Of a stretch of DNA of 64,000 nt, positions 11,855-25,221 are shown piece after piece. The translations under genes were made by a program, and so were the position numbers. Within the stretch, counting starts at the first letter, position 1. Each line of letters opens with the position of its first letter. Source of the stretch: Poecilobothrus nobilitatus (taxonomy: Eukaryota; Arthropoda; Insecta; Diptera; Dolichopodidae). The notes under the pieces are model-generated. The model saw nothing but the letters and a program-made list of their open reading frames with translations. It ran no database searches and was not told the DNA's origin. The stretch lies in assembly GCA_947095535.1 (NCBI GenBank), contig OX352772.1, forward strand, positions 314,040,018 through 314,104,017, in the 5' to 3' direction.

Positions 11855-12557
11855 CGAGGAAGAGTGCAGTAGAGTTAACTATGTCAACTCTGGAATACCC
11901 GTATGAACGTAATATATCCTGTTACTTTGTTGCCATAAAACTTGATATTCATTTGCAAGATTGCAGACGCTTAGCTTCATTAAGTTCCAAGAAGTGCAAG
12001 AAGCCTGAACCAGCTGCTCTAAATCAACAAAATTTTACAAAAATTGTTGGCATGTAACTCGACACCTCTTCACAAAATTTCAGATACCTAGCTTCAATAG
12101 ACACTGAGTTATTTACATTTAAAAAGAGAAGTTTTATGGCAGCTCCTCAAACCTGTCGCCCCAACACAACCAAATTTTGTAGGTGATGTTGACCTGTAAC
12201 TCGACACGATTTTGAAAATTTGAGACACTCAGCTTCAATAGATACTGATTTATTTTCATATAAAGAAAGAAGTTGTATGGCAACTACTCGAAGCCGGCGG
12301 CTAAAAAAGCTGGATTTAAATAGCAAAACTAACAATTTTTCAAAAGTGACGTAAATTTTTAGCTTTCTAGCTCCTTTATTTTTTGAGTTATCGTGCAGAC
12401 GAACGGACGGATGGACGTACATGGCTTAATCGACTCAGAATTCGATTCTGAGCCGATCCATACCTTTGATACTATATCTAACCCGACTCCTTTAAGGAGT
12501 CACAAACGTAATGGCAAATTTATTATACCGTTGAACATAGTTCATACGGGTATAAAA
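11855..12557 (+). mobile_element. DINE-1-like element, family B copy 1
   Basis: The best-preserved family B copy. It opens ACGAGGAAGAGTGCAG, then an inverted repeat AGAGTT...AACTCT, then ATACCCGTATGAACG. It closes GTTCATACGGGTATAAA, so ATACCCGTATGAAC is inverted at the two ends. The 3' block has TTTTGAGTTATCGTGCAGAC, GACGGATGGACGTACATGGC, TTAATCGACTC, GATCCATACCTTTG and CTCCTTTAAGGAG. Its core has about three units of roughly 141 bp (GTAACTCGACAC at 12054 and 12195). It is nonautonomous, with no coding region. Confidence 0.65.
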
Positions 12558-14080
12558 AAATAAAATTATTAAATATCGTATATTATATTTACGATTTTCA
12601 GTGAATTTTTATAATTTTATTTAAAATTTTATTTCCAATACAAAAATTGCCTGTTTTATTTTTATAAATTTTGAAATAATATATTCAAAAAATGTTATAA
12701 GTATAAAATTCATAAAACAATTTAAAGAAAAAATCATTAATATTATCTTAATATTATCATTATCTAAGTACTATTTTCTGTTTCATTAATTTGATCCTTT
12801 CTTTCTTTAGAAATAAACACAATCACGACTGGACCTATTAAACAATATGGAATTTGATCAATAGACATCAATGTTTTTTGTTGACTGAAACGCTCTTTAC
12901 AATTTGTTAAAAATGTTTCTTACGGGATTTTCTTTTAAAATACTGCTTTAAATACATACCATGTCTTGCCAGACAAGATATGCCTTAAGACATGTTCATT
13001 ATTAGAAGATGTTAAATTTTCTGTTTTAGGAATTTTCATTTTATTTTATCTATATGTACCACATTTCATCATCATTTAAAAAAAAAAACAAAACATTTTA
13101 AATAAATTGAAATTTCGTGCTGATTTATGTTTTTGCACATTAGTTATAGCCGTAAATAAAAAATTTCATTGTATGACAAAACACAATTTTAATTTTAAAT
13201 TTCTTTCTTGATTCTTTTAAGTCCATTTACGAATTAATGAATGAACTAGTTTGAATTATATTCAGGTTGTTCATCGATTAAATGATTTTAAATGCGATAA
13301 AATTTGGTGTGATAGGTTAAATTAAAATAAATGCAAAAATCAATTGAAATTAAATTATTTTAAAAATAGTTTGAAAAGAAGATTTAAAAATATTTTAAAA
13401 AATATATACATATATAATTATATATTTCGACTAACTACTGCTCTATATAACGAATTTTTTTAAATTAAATTTAGATTAGCAAATAAAAAATAGTCCTTAA
13501 TAAAAAATAGTCATTGTTATCTTCAAAATTAACAAACATTTCAAGGTATAGGATAAAGAATAATGGCGCATTTTATTAAACTTATAATGGCATCGCTAAT
13601 CCAGATATTTCGAAAATCATTATAGATAAACCCACCTTTCCATAGAAATTTTTGGCAACTATTTCTCAGTTATTTCTGACCTAATACTGAATATCTGATT
13701 TATATAAGCAAAAAAGAAAATATTTAATGCAGAAAGAATTCTTAAGTAAAGAATTATAGAAATTAAAGATTACAGTGAGAAGAGGAAAAATGTTAATATA
13801 ATATTTCTTTTTAAAAAAAAAATTTTGTTTAGAAAGAATAGCATTATGGTATTATCAAAATCGATACGGATAGTCATTTCTATACATTAAACTAAAATTA
13901 AACTTGAAATACAAATACAAAACAGAAAAAAAAATCTGATTTTTTTTTTAATAAATCCTTCAAAAAACATGACCTTAATCCAAAAGTTTACAAAAAAATA
14001 AAAAAAAATCAATCCCTCCACTTTTTTCTGAGCTTCATTTAGTATATCTACTTTTATCTATATATGTATAAATGTAATAT

Positions 14081-14113
<33 letters not shown>

Positions 14114-14336
14114 TTAAGAATACTAAAAGTTTATATCCTTATACGAACATTTCTTTTCCTTTTCTTTTTGCTACAACTTTTCTTATTACTGGTAGGTACT
14201 AAACTTTTTCAATATTTTGTATTTTTATTTTCAAAAAACGTATATTTCTAATTTATTTTCTTTTATATTTCGTTACTTTACCTATCAGATCAAATCCTAC
14301 AGATTTCATCTATTGTTTATATCGTATCTGTTTTTT
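12558..14336. other. AT-rich spacer with a (TA)n tract
   Basis: A (TA)n/TATG microsatellite lies at about 14078-14114. A short inverted pair CATGTCTT/AAGACATG lies at about 12960-12993. No gene is seen. Confidence 0.5.
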
Positions 14337-15645
14337 AGCACATTTCCAAAAAAATTTTGAAAAAATGTGCTTATTAGTTTCACTCTGTCCGTCCGTCCGT
14401 CTGTTTACAAAACTTCTACACCGTTAAAGATAGAGAAAAAAAATTTTAACCATAGGTAGGTCTCATAAAAAAAATAATGTTGTGGAACAACTTTTTCATG
14501 TAGCCCCCCCCCCATTACGGAGCTACAGCCCCTCAAACTTTGAAAAAGCCCTATTTTTAAATGCATATATCTTATGTTCTGCTTAAGATTTTTTCAATCT
14601 GAAAACGTCATTCGACAGGTATTTCTTTTATCTTTGTAAATTAATATCAAAATTATACAATTTTTTTAAATTTAGTATTTAAATTTACCGTTATGTGAAA
14701 ACCAAATTTTGCATGATTTTTCTACTTTCATAACTCCGGCACGCTTCTAGATAGAAGCTTGAAATTTTGAGGCAAGAAAGAACTTTTAGAATTAGTATAA
14801 GTTTGCTCAGAAAATTTTTTCGGACCACCCCCTGTTTATGAGCTATTAGGGCTTAAAAATTGAAAATTTGCTATTTTTAAACACCTGTAACTTAGGAACC
14901 TGTACACATTTTACTTCTGCAAGATATAAAAATTAAAGCTACAATAATATATTTTTACGTATGTTAAAGGTTTATTTTAATTGTAAAGGTTTCCAAAGTT
15001 GCAGCTCTTCGAAATTGCGAAAAAGCCCCATTTTCAGATGTATATATCTCAGGCTATGCGTAATAGTTTTGCAATCTAAAACCGCCAGAAGATCGAAAAT
15101 TTTATTATCTATATAAAACAATATCAAAATTATGTAATATTTTGTAATTTACTATTTAAATTTACCGTTATGTGAAAACCACATTTTGCATGAAATTTCG
15201 TTTTTCATAACTCCGGCACGCCTTTAGATAGGAACCTGAAATTTTGAGACAAGAAAGAACTTTTAGAATTAGTATAAGTTTCCTCAGAAAATTTTTTGGT
15301 AACACCCCCTCTTTAAGAGTTATTACGCCTCAAAAATTGAAAATTTGCTATTTTTAAACACCTGTAACTTAGGCACCTGTACAAATTTTTCTTCGGCAAG
15401 ACATGAAAATTAAAGGTTTAATAATATATTTTTACGTGTGTTAACGGCTTTTCTTAGTTATGTAGTATTCCGGAATTACAGCCCCTCAAAATTTCAAAAA
15501 TGTCCTATTTTCACATTTTTTCTTATTACATGAAATTTTCAAATTTTTGTGTAAGTCACACTTCTAAACAGTTTGTATTGAGTTTTGGAAATGTGCGCTT
15601 TTAAAAACCGTTGGTTTACATTCTACCTTGTTTTTTATACTTATA
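14337..15645 (+). mobile_element. Family C element, copy 1 (most complete)
   Basis: It starts AGCACATTTCCAAAA, which is inverted near the other end as TTTTGGAAATGTGCGCTT (15583-15600). It then continues through a shared tail, TTACATTCTACCTTGTT. A local hairpin lies at the start (AGCACATTT...AAATGTGCT, 14337-14371), followed by CTGTCCGTCCGTCCGTCTG. Recurrent interior motifs are TTACCGTTATGTGAAAACC, CATAACTCCGGCACGC and AAACACCTGTAACTTAGG. No protein is encoded. Class unknown: the inverted ends fit a nonautonomous DNA transposon, but no target duplication is evident. Confidence 0.7.
14681..15480 (+). repeat. 477-bp direct duplication inside family C copy 1
   Basis: AAATTTACCGTTATGTGAAA begins at 14681 and again at 15158. 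The two units stay closely alike through CATAACTCCGGCACGC, GAAAGAACTTTTAGAATTAG, AACACCTGTAACTTAGG and AATATATTTTTACG. Confidence 0.85.
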
Positions 15646-17616
15646 TTCTTTAGCTAAAGCAATAAATAGTCATTATTATATACATATATATAAAAAAAGA
15701 TAAACATTATATATACATATACTTAATATTATATATATTTTATGTATAATTATAAATATATACATACTTATATAAATATAAATATATTCATAATATGAAA
15801 ATAATATATTTGTACACATGTATATACATAAAGATATATATATAATTATTTTATTAGCTGTAATTTTCTTATTTAAAAATTTTACAACTTCCATTTGCTT
15901 TTCAGCAAAGGTAAAATTGGACAAACCCCTAAGCTTAATTTTTTTTAAAAATTAAACAAAACAATTATCTAACATGACAGATCAATGAAGAATTTTTTAA
16001 TATGTATTTTAACATTTTCTTAAATTTTTTTAATTTTAAGTCCTTGAATATAATAATACTTATAGGTTATATAAAATACAATAAGTATATATATTTAAGA
16101 TCTCGATATTAAGAATGCTTTCTTATTTTATAAAATATAATAACCTCAATTATTAAAAGTTTTCGAAAAAGAAAATACCTATAGAAAATCCATAAAAAAT
16201 GAATAGTTATTATAACATATACCTATAGAGTTTTTATTATGTAAATCGCTGAATTTTTAATTATATAATCGCCATAAAATCTTTACTAAAATTCTTAAAA
16301 TTTAATGAAAAAGCATCTAATCCTTACTTTAGGGTCCTTAATTTTAGTTGAACAGGATAAAACGTCACAATTTGTTCCATAAATAAAATTATTATTAATA
16401 TGGAAATGTATATATATATGTATTAGGAATAGAATGTATATATATAATAGGAATAGAAATGTATATATATATATAAGTATTTAGTTTTGTAACTGAAAGG
16501 TTTATGTTATTGAAAAAACCCATATTTTTAGAACATTTTCGAAAAAATTCTTAGTATTTGAATTTTAAATTAAAAAATCGTGCTGAAAAAAAATCTTTAC
16601 ACTTATTTCTCTTTGCATGCTGTGGCGGTTTATTGAAAAGGCATTTATATAAAGAAACTATAGAACTCTTATACATTAAAACATAATCTTATATACATTT
16701 AATATGGTCCGGATAAATATTTTAATATAAAAAAACAATGAACCTATTGAAAGCGTATATTGATTTTACCGATTATAGTTACTTGGTAAATCGGGTGAAT
16801 CTCTTTTAAATGTGACTAATTGCTAAAAAAAAAAAGATATTTTTAAACTCTCATAGTTTATTTACTCATTTTATTAAAAAGTAACATCAAGGTTGGCTGT
16901 ATTAACAATAAAAATATCGCAAGGTTTTTAATCTTGTTACTAAACTTTTCTCGTCTTAATCCTTTAAGAGATTTATTCCATTATTGACGAATTATACACG
17001 TGCAAATGTATTTTTAAACGCTAAACGTGCTTCATTTTTTAAAAGTTTTTAAATTACTTTTAATATATTTATTTATTTTTTTTTTTTTTTTTAATTTATA
17101 CCTTATGCTACTATAAAAACAAAAAAAAAAACGAACTTTAATTTAAAAATATTTCAACAATTGTACTTTTAAATCATTCACGGTCACTAAATATTTGTCC
17201 CAATTTAATTTAATGTTGACATTAAGTCAGAAACAGAGTTGACGTTTATCAACAAAAAACAAAAATGTTGTTATTTAAAACAGAAAAAAATAAAAAATAA
17301 AAAAAAATTATATACTTAAAATAAATCACTAGTAACTTATTTAACTCATTAAATATATAATTAACAGTCATCATATATATATTTTAAACTTAATTTATTA
17401 TTTAACCAAAAAAAAAAATAATAAAAATAAAAAATGACGAAGATAAGCTCTTACCTTAAACTCGTTCATTTTTTAAGACGTCATATTGTTTTTCTTTTTT
17501 GAAATGTTTGCATATAAACATTTTTTTGTTTAGGCGCATTACTGCTATTACTCAATGTCATTTATAGGAACGTACATAAAGAATTAAGTAAAAGTACATT
17601 CATATACGTATGTATA
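15646..17616. other. AT-rich spacer
   Basis: TATA-rich tracts occur at 15678-15850 and 16400-16470 (AATGTATATATATA repeated three times with GGAATAGAA between). A T run lies at 17078-17093. No gene or recognised element. Confidence 0.5.
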
Positions 17617-17618
17617 TA

Positions 17619-18368
17619 CAGTCAAAATCGGTTATAACGACATTGGTTATAACAACATATCGTTTATTACAACCAATTTTAAAAGTCCCGGTTTTAAGTT
17701 CATATAATTTCAAACAAATTGGTATCGGATATAACGACATATTGCTTATAATGACTTATTTTTATTTAAAAAAGAAACAAATAATCGGTTATAACGCCGA
17801 AAAAATTAAAACAAAATAAAGAAAAATGCATACATAGATTATAATAACTAAGAAAAAAAGCATCAGATTGACCTGTTACTTATTGTCACCTAATTGTCGC
17901 CTGGCTGTTTCGCGAGTTTAATATTTCTAATATTTTTATTTATGTATGTATGTATGTAACATTAAGTTTGTTGTTTTAAAACACACCACAAGTATAAACT
18001 TATACAAGAAAGTACAGATATGAATGAAACTTTTAGTATGAATAAAAAAACGTAGAGTAGCTACCTTTGGAGAAAAGGCTCTTATTGTTTGGCGATCGGA
18101 GTCTGGTTCTGGTAAATAAAACAATAAATACATATTGTTAATAATTTTGTGTTATGTTACGCCTTACGTATGGAAAGTAGGTACCTATACATATTATTAA
18201 TTTTTTTTCTTTTTGTTAAAAACTATTTAATAAAGACTCGAATAAATAAATAAATAAAACCTACTTCATTTTATTTATAAAAAAAATCTAAATTGTTTAT
18301 AACGACCTATCGGATATAACGGCCAAATTTGCTGGTCCGCTCTATGTCGTTATAACCGATATTGACTG
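17619..18368 (+). mobile_element. pogo/Tigger-like (Tc1-mariner superfamily) nonautonomous element
   Basis: A 750 bp element with excellent ends: CAGTCAAAATCGGTTATAAC at the left and the inverse of CAGTCAATATCGGTTATAAC at the right, matching at 24 of 25 positions. It is flanked by TA on both sides (17617-17618, 18369-18370), the superfamily's target duplication. The ATCGG(T/A)TATAACGAC word recurs several times inside both ends, a pattern suited to multiple transposase-binding sites. A fragment of transposase HTH coding remains at 18045-18119. Most of the transposase is deleted, so mobilisation would need an autonomous relative. Confidence 0.9.
18045..18119 (+). pseudogene. Remnant of pogo-type transposase N-terminus (CENP-B/psq HTH)
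   Basis: The frame reads RRVATFGEKALIVWRSESG and then stops (TAA at 18117). This matches the start of the CENP-B-N/psq helix-turn-helix of pogo and Tigger transposases, where a basic patch is followed by L(T/S)..EK..I(I/V)...E.G. A likely start ATG (18039) is one frame off across a seven-A run, so the remnant is both frameshifted and truncated. It sits on the plus strand inside an element whose ends independently say pogo-like. Confidence 0.6.
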
Positions 18369-18370
18369 TA

Positions 18371-20010
18371 TGTATAAAAAAAAATTTTTTTTTTTTGTTA
18401 AAAATGGATAAGAAAATTGTCAAAATAGCATAGAAAAAGCGATAAAGAAAAACAAAACATAAAATTAGGAAACGGCATTAAAAAAAAAAGTGTAAAAAAA
18501 TAACTACTAAAACTACAGGAATTTTTTTAATGAATAATTTATTAAAAAATTTAACTTCAGCCTTTGTTTTACACTTTTTTTTTTTTATTTATATATATAT
18601 ATGGATTTAAACTTATCTATGTACACTCATATTAAATATAACCTAAATGTGTATGTAGGTTACATTAATATGTAAATACATATAAAAAAAAAATTTTAAA
18701 TAATAAACAAGTTACGTTTTTCTTACATCACCATTGAAGTGGATAAGAAAAATTCTGAACCTAAAACAAAAATAACTTTTTATAGAAATAAATAAAAAGT
18801 GTATAAATACATATATATTTATATTGTTCCTTTTTTGAGCAATAAAAAATATAAATATATAAAAAAAAAAAACATAATTTTTAATTAGTTTTAATATAAT
18901 TTATTATTCATAAATTCAAATTACATATTATATTATATTGTTGACAACTTTATTTAAAAAAAAAAAAAAAAAACGTTTTGTAATCATTGATATTACAATA
19001 CATTCACCATAATATATAACATATTTAATATACTAGATATATTTAATGAAATAATATATAAATATGTATTCAAAAATAAAAATAAAATACCTAAAATAAA
19101 TAAAAATTATTTTATTTCTTAATAAAACTTCAAATACTTAATTAAGTATATAAAGAAATTTTAAACAGTTCCAAAAAAAATAAAAAACAATCAGAAAAAC
19201 ATTTTGAAGAAACATTTTTTTTTTTACTAAACTTAAGTCATAGATAGAATGCCATGCCCTTAACATGGTCAAATAAATGTAATGTAGTCAAATCACTTAA
19301 TTAGAAATTATTCTTTTTTTAAAAGTATTTTTTTTCAAGAAATTATAAAAAAAAAATCTAAGAATGCTATATTTATGTTAAATAGATTTAAATTACAAGT
19401 TATTTAATTCAAATTTTTTATACATAATTTAAGATTTACAAAGAAAAAAAAAAAAAAACAGAAATCTTATTTTTCTCTTACAAAGAATAAATAAAATTCA
19501 AAAGAAAGTAATCAATTTTGTAATCATTGAGTATATTTATTTGTTTTTTTTTTTCTTGTATACGTACGTCATGTCTTGTTGTATATATATATATGTACTA
19601 TTACAAAATCTTCAAGAACTTGTTTTTACTTATAATTTTGACCAAAAGTTAAGTACTTTAATCTTATCGTTTTTTCTTTTTTTACTTTAAAAGATTTTTT
19701 TTCTTTTTTAGATATTTGATTTTTTTAAGTAATCTTCACTGTAGATAAATAAATATTTATTAAACACGTTCTTCAAGCTAATTATTAAAAAAGATTACTT
19801 TAATTTTTTTGGAGAAATTAAAAAAAAAAAAATAATAATTTATTGTATAATATATATATTTATTGTATATATATATTAAATAATATTATAATAGTGGTTG
19901 TTTTGTTTATTTTTAGTTTTAAAAAATAAATATATATTAGGTAACTTCATCCTACAAGTATGCAATTAATGATTGTCATGTTTTAAAATTTGTTGTGATG
20001 AAATTTTGAA
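18371..20010. other. No gene; homopolymer-rich spacer
   Basis: Long A runs (18956-18974, 19440-19457) and TA tracts. Nothing recognised. Confidence 0.6.
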
Positions 20011-20128
20011 GGGGGCTTCGGTAGTCTAGTGGGTAGGCGTGTGGCGTATTTATAACCGAAGGGGTGTGGATTCGATCTCCGCAAAGGTCGTAAGTTTTTT
20101 TCTTTACATACCCCCCATATATACGACC
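20011..20128 (+). mobile_element. SINE-1 copy (tRNA-derived)
   Basis: The plus strand reads GGGGGCTTCGGTAGTCTAGT, GGGTAGGCG (A-box region), CCGAAGGGGTGTGGATTCGA (B-box region), then GTCGTAAG...TACGACC as an imperfect stem around a C6 run. The distal ACAGCCACGCC tail is absent. The head diverges from the 62625 copy but keeps all landmarks. Confidence 0.75.
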
Positions 20129-21985
20129 TAATATAATGTAAATATATAGTATATAATATAAACAAAATCAATAATATTAGTATATAATTTAATAATAGTA
20201 TAAAAACCTATAATAGTCTTAGTAGCCGATGGTTCAATAATATTGCATTACATTAATGTAAATATAAATAAATAAAATAAATAAAATTTTGAATTGTATT
20301 GCATGAATAATAATTTTTGATGGAAACAATTTATATTTTGAACAAATCATTAAGTCAATAGATTTCCTTCCATTTGTATTGGATATGACTAATGAAGTTT
20401 TTTTTTAAATTCAACTGATTTAAAATTTAAAATAACTTACAATAGTTATACTGAAGTATTTATTTTAATATTTTGTTTCTATTAGTTAAGAAATATGTAT
20501 TTTTTTAAATGATAAAAAAAATTATTTCCAATATATGCAATTTAAAAGTTCACATTATATGAATTGATCTTATTTACTATAAAATCACAACAAAATATAT
20601 AAAATATTCAATAAATTGATATAAAAAGAAAGGCAAGACTAAGATATGCAGAGGATGGTAATTTTTTTTTTTTAATTGATAGAAAAATACACTATGTAAT
20701 TTTTAAAAAAGATGTCATTGGAAATATTTAACATTAAATTTTAAAATCCTTACTAGATTTTTATAAATAGATAAAATAAAGTTTTCATTTTGTGTATTAC
20801 ATTCTATAATATATAGTTAAATACATTAAATTATATAATATATTAATACATTAAAATAAGTAATACATTAATTACTTATCTGCTATATTTATAATCAATA
20901 TTAAAGCTTATTCAATATAATTAAATTAAGAAAAAATATTATATATTTCTATTAATTAAATCAAGTTTAAATTATTACATCATCATTAAATTAATTTAAA
21001 AATTACTTTAACTTTTGCAGTATTTATTATTTCTTTAATTTTTGCAATTTTTGCATTAATTTAATAATTTCCCTTTACAACAGAAAAATAATTTCAAATT
21101 GACATTGTCTGATTTCATTGAAAAAAGAATATGTCATATTATATTAATTATATAACTATCATTTCAATTTTAAATGTCATACCATGTTCACAAACTGATT
21201 CACATTCTTTTTTTTTTTTTTAATCCTATATGAATAATTTTTTTTGCTAAATATCCTTTTTTTGTTTCCATTATAATTTATCTGGAAATGATTATGTGTG
21301 TATATGTGGGCATATAATCATAATGATATGATTTATATCAACTTTTTTAATTCATTGAAAAACATGAAATTAATCCAAAAAAAAAAAAAAGGAAAAAAAA
21401 GGAAAAGAACAATATCCTGGGGCATAATAATCTTGTATGTATATATAAATTACCTAAGAAAATTCCCTTTGAAAATCTCTTTTTACAATTAAAAAAAAAT
21501 TAATGTATATATACATATAAAATGTACCTTATTTTTTTTTAATATATTGTATTACTATATACATACATATATATAATATATATATAATTTTAACATTGAC
21601 CCATTAAATTATTTAACATGTCATATTATATTAAATCATCTTTTACCTTTATTCTTTTGTTTTTATTAAAAAATAAAATTTTTTTACTCATTTTCTTCTC
21701 TGTTAAATAAACATTACAATTATTCATTCTGTAAACATGTTCTTTAATATTTACATATATAAGAACATATTATATATATTTATATAAATTTAAAACCAAT
21801 GTAGGTAAATAATATTCACATATTTAAATGAAAAATACTTAAGTATGATAGAAAGAAAAATTGTGCGAATAACAATTACTATTTTACTATACAAATATAC
21901 ATTAAACATGCAATATATAACATGTATTATTATAACTGGCTTTTAACTGTCACATATGTTAAAATAATACAACGTTTTTTTTTTT
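20129..21985. other. No feature seen
   Basis: AT-rich, with A/T homopolymers and TA tracts (about 21560-21590). No gene or recognised repeat. Confidence 0.6.
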
Positions 21986-22775
21986 ACCGACCGCATACAT
22001 TAATGTATAAGGTAGGTATTGTTTTCATACTAAAAATGTGTACCCGAGATTTTGGTAAAAATGCACTACTCCGGTGTGGAGAAGGCTGTAAAAAAAATTT
22101 TCAGCATGATGTCCGTCTGTGTGTGCGTGTGTGTGTCTGTGGGCACGTGTACAGCTTAAACGACTGAGCGGAATTTTTTGAAATTTCATATTTAAGGTTT
22201 TGACGTAAATATCTCGGATTGATAAGCTTTTGGAGCAAATCGGACAACCGCAAGTGGTAGTTTACTAGAGTACTTTTTAAGTTTTTTACGAATATTTCGT
22301 AACAGAAAAATTTTGTGAGAAAAATTATTAAGAAAAAGTTGTTACACAAGTAAAGAGGAACAACTTTGCTATAGAACTTTTTTTGATCCGACTAACTTTA
22401 ACTTTTATTTAATTTTTTTTAAATTAAAAAGTCCAAATTTCATACATAACACTCCATATGAATTTATATGAACAATTTTTTTTTTGTTTTTTTTTATATC
22501 TCTAAAAATTTATGTACATACATATATGTATGTACTTATATCTATGCCAATGCATATTATTTATTCATTTGTAGATAACATAAAATTAAAACGGTAAAAT
22601 TTTTACGATTTCATTGCTTATAATTATTTTTATTGAATAAAACAAAATGTTATTAAATTATTAGAAGTTATTTTGCTTTGATATAAATTATTATGTAAAA
22701 AATCCTATAAATTTTGGCATTGTACTTTTTGTGTAGTGGCGGTCGGTCCTGTGGTGGAGACAGCTGATTTTTTTT
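21986..22775 (+). mobile_element. Family D nonautonomous repeat, copy 2
   Basis: Same layout as 221-989. It starts ACCGACCGCATACATTAATG, has GTCCGTCTGTGTGTGCGTG and the TATCTCGGATTGATAAG block, and ends GGCGGTCGGTCCTGTGG plus CAGCTGATTTTTTTT. The inverted ACCGACCGC/GCGGTCGGT pair is intact here, whereas copy 1 has CAGTCGGT at the right. No coding capacity. Confidence 0.72.
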
Positions 22776-23289
22776 ATTTAAAATACCATAGGTATAATAT
22801 ATTTTTTTAAAGTTATACTTAGTTTTTTAAAATAAATTATGAAACTTAAGGATTCATTTAAGTGCTTACATAATAAATAACAGTGTTAGTAGTTTAGTTA
22901 AATGAAATGTGGAGCAAAAGTGTTTTTGTTTTTTTTTTTTCTTCACTATAATAAATTACATAGAAGAGTAAAATAAAATGAAATTTTAATTTTATTGTAA
23001 TTTCACATTTAATTGTTTAATATTTTAAAGATTCTGAAGTGAAGCCTTAATCAATACTTTGTAAATAAATAGTTGTATGCAATACAGATGAATTTTTATT
23101 ATTACATATATTTATTATTTTATTTTAAAATATGAATTTTTATTTTAGAGTAAAAAATGAAATTAAAATTTAATGAAAGTTTTGAAAAAAAAAAAAAAAT
23201 GTATGAAAATTCTTTCTTTTGCTTAGATTTAATATAGAATTTAAAAGTTTTTACTACATAAGCATATTAAACATTTTTAGATTCAGTTT
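22776..23289. other. No feature seen
   Basis: AT-rich spacer between family D copy 2 and a decayed family C copy. Confidence 0.55.
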
Positions 23290-23972
23290 TTCCATGCTTC
23301 CGTCAAAACTTCTATACTGTTTGAGAAAACGCAATGCGACCGATCAAATGCATAAAACTTAACTTGAATTCAAATTAAATTTTTTTTAAACAAAAACTAC
23401 ACTTGAACTAGTAGGTTTGTTTGAAAAAATGAGATTTTACATCAAGCTTCGATTTATGCATTCGGCCTCTTAATTCAAAACACAGCACCAAAAAGCTGGA
23501 AAGATCCCTGTGTAACTAAAGTTCTACTAAATATTCTTTGAATCTGATAAATTTTGATGATTCAAAATAAGTGTAAAAAATTTATTTGCACTTCGATATT
23601 TAAATTTACCCTCATGTAAAACCAAAAAATTTTGAACCTGTTATCTTTTTTGTCTCCATCTGTTTAGGTAACATTTTGTAACAACTGGAATCAAAAACAG
23701 TAATGCAACTTTTCTTTTTGAATAAAATACAAAAATTGAAATTCAAGTAAATTTTGTCATAAATGGGTTATCTTTATTATCTAAGATTTTTTTACAAGTT
23801 ATAGTTTAAGTCTCTACTGAATTTTAATAATTTTTTTGATGGAAAATACAAAGAAAAATTTTGATGCACCTTTAACCGTAATTCTACAAAATTTTCTGTT
23901 ATTGTTTTGGAAATGAGCAGCTTTAAAAACCCTTCGCTTTTTCAACATTCACAACCTTTTTTATATTAACTT
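23290..23972 (+). mobile_element. Family C element, decayed copy 2
   Basis: Recognised by CTTCCGTCAAAACTTCTATA near its start (compare CCGTCTGTTTACAAAACTTC in copy 1), TAAATTTACCCTCATGTAAA in the middle, and TTTTGGAAATGAGCAGCTTT plus a CATTCACAACC tail at the end. The 477 bp duplication is not evident. It is more diverged than copy 1. Confidence 0.6.
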
Positions 23973-25221
23973 TTAAAATCAATCATCTTTATTTTTTTTT
24001 AAATCTAATTTAAAGTTGTTTATTTTAGTCTTTTATAATTAAGTAGGATATAAATTTTTATATACATAATATCCTAACCCTGTCATAAAAAAAACAAAAT
24101 AAATAATAAAGTTTTATTATCATAAAAATAGGTATATGTACATGTATATGTATATAACAAATATACTACAAAAATAACAAAAAATTATATTCTTTATATT
24201 TATTTTTAATTTTTTTTTTTTGTATGAAAAACGAAAAGAAAAACTAGATGCTTCTCTTTAAATGCCATGTTTTAAATCTTTTAAAATTTATTGTTATACA
24301 GTTTGCAAGAAATTGTAAAGGATCATAAATTCGCCATAATTTTAGAGAATGAAATAAAAATATATAAAGTAGAAAAAAAAAAAATTAAAAATTTTGTTCA
24401 AGGTCACAATACAATAAATTTTCCGCATTTTCTTTTACAACATATTTAAAAATCAGTAGTATTTTAACTTGATAGTATATTAAAAATGTTAACGATTTTA
24501 TAAAATAAGAAAAAAATAAGAATTCATAAAAAGTGATTCAACAGGGGAATTTTCCATTTGTTTATTGAAGTTAGCCCATTAACTGAAAACCAAAAGAATA
24601 AAAGAAAGCTAAAAATTTATTAAAAATTTATAGTAATGCTGGTTTTTTTTTTTTTTTTTTTTTGCGGTTAATGTATTTTTAGAAAAATTTTGATTGTAAG
24701 AATATAATTTTATGAAAATTCAATTTCAACTGAAATTTCAAAAAAAAATTTCCCTAACATGCTTCTATTTAACAAATTTTATTTAATAAATAACGAATCT
24801 CAATATTAAAATTTGCGAAATATCCGCCACAAAACTTTTTAGTCAACTTATACACTTAATTTCATAGTATAAGATTTTACAGCTTCATAGTATAAATAGT
24901 TACTACATAGCAAAACATATAGGAATAAAACATTATTTGTATTTAATTATCAAATTTACTATTTTAGCATTGAAATAAAATAAATATATTTTTTAATTGT
25001 CGATTTATTTGATAGTTTTTTACGTAAAATTTAAAATTTCAGTTATTCTGTTCGTTGTTGAACTTAACATTTTAGATAAACTTCAAATTAACTACAGTTT
25101 TGTAGAGTGCATCCTTACCAAAACTTTAAAACTACGAAGAGTAAATATACATTTTTACCTTAATTAATTAACAAATACATAATAATTATCCTAATTAATA
25201 TTCGCTCAGAGTATACTTTTA
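23973..25221. other. No feature seen
   Basis: AT-rich spacer with a T run at 24642-24663. Nothing recognised. Confidence 0.55.

Noticed and set aside
14390..14402. CCGTCCGTCCGT and the GGACGGACGGAC tracts as independent microsatellites
   Set aside because: They occur at fixed places in family C and DINE-like elements, so they are internal parts of those elements.
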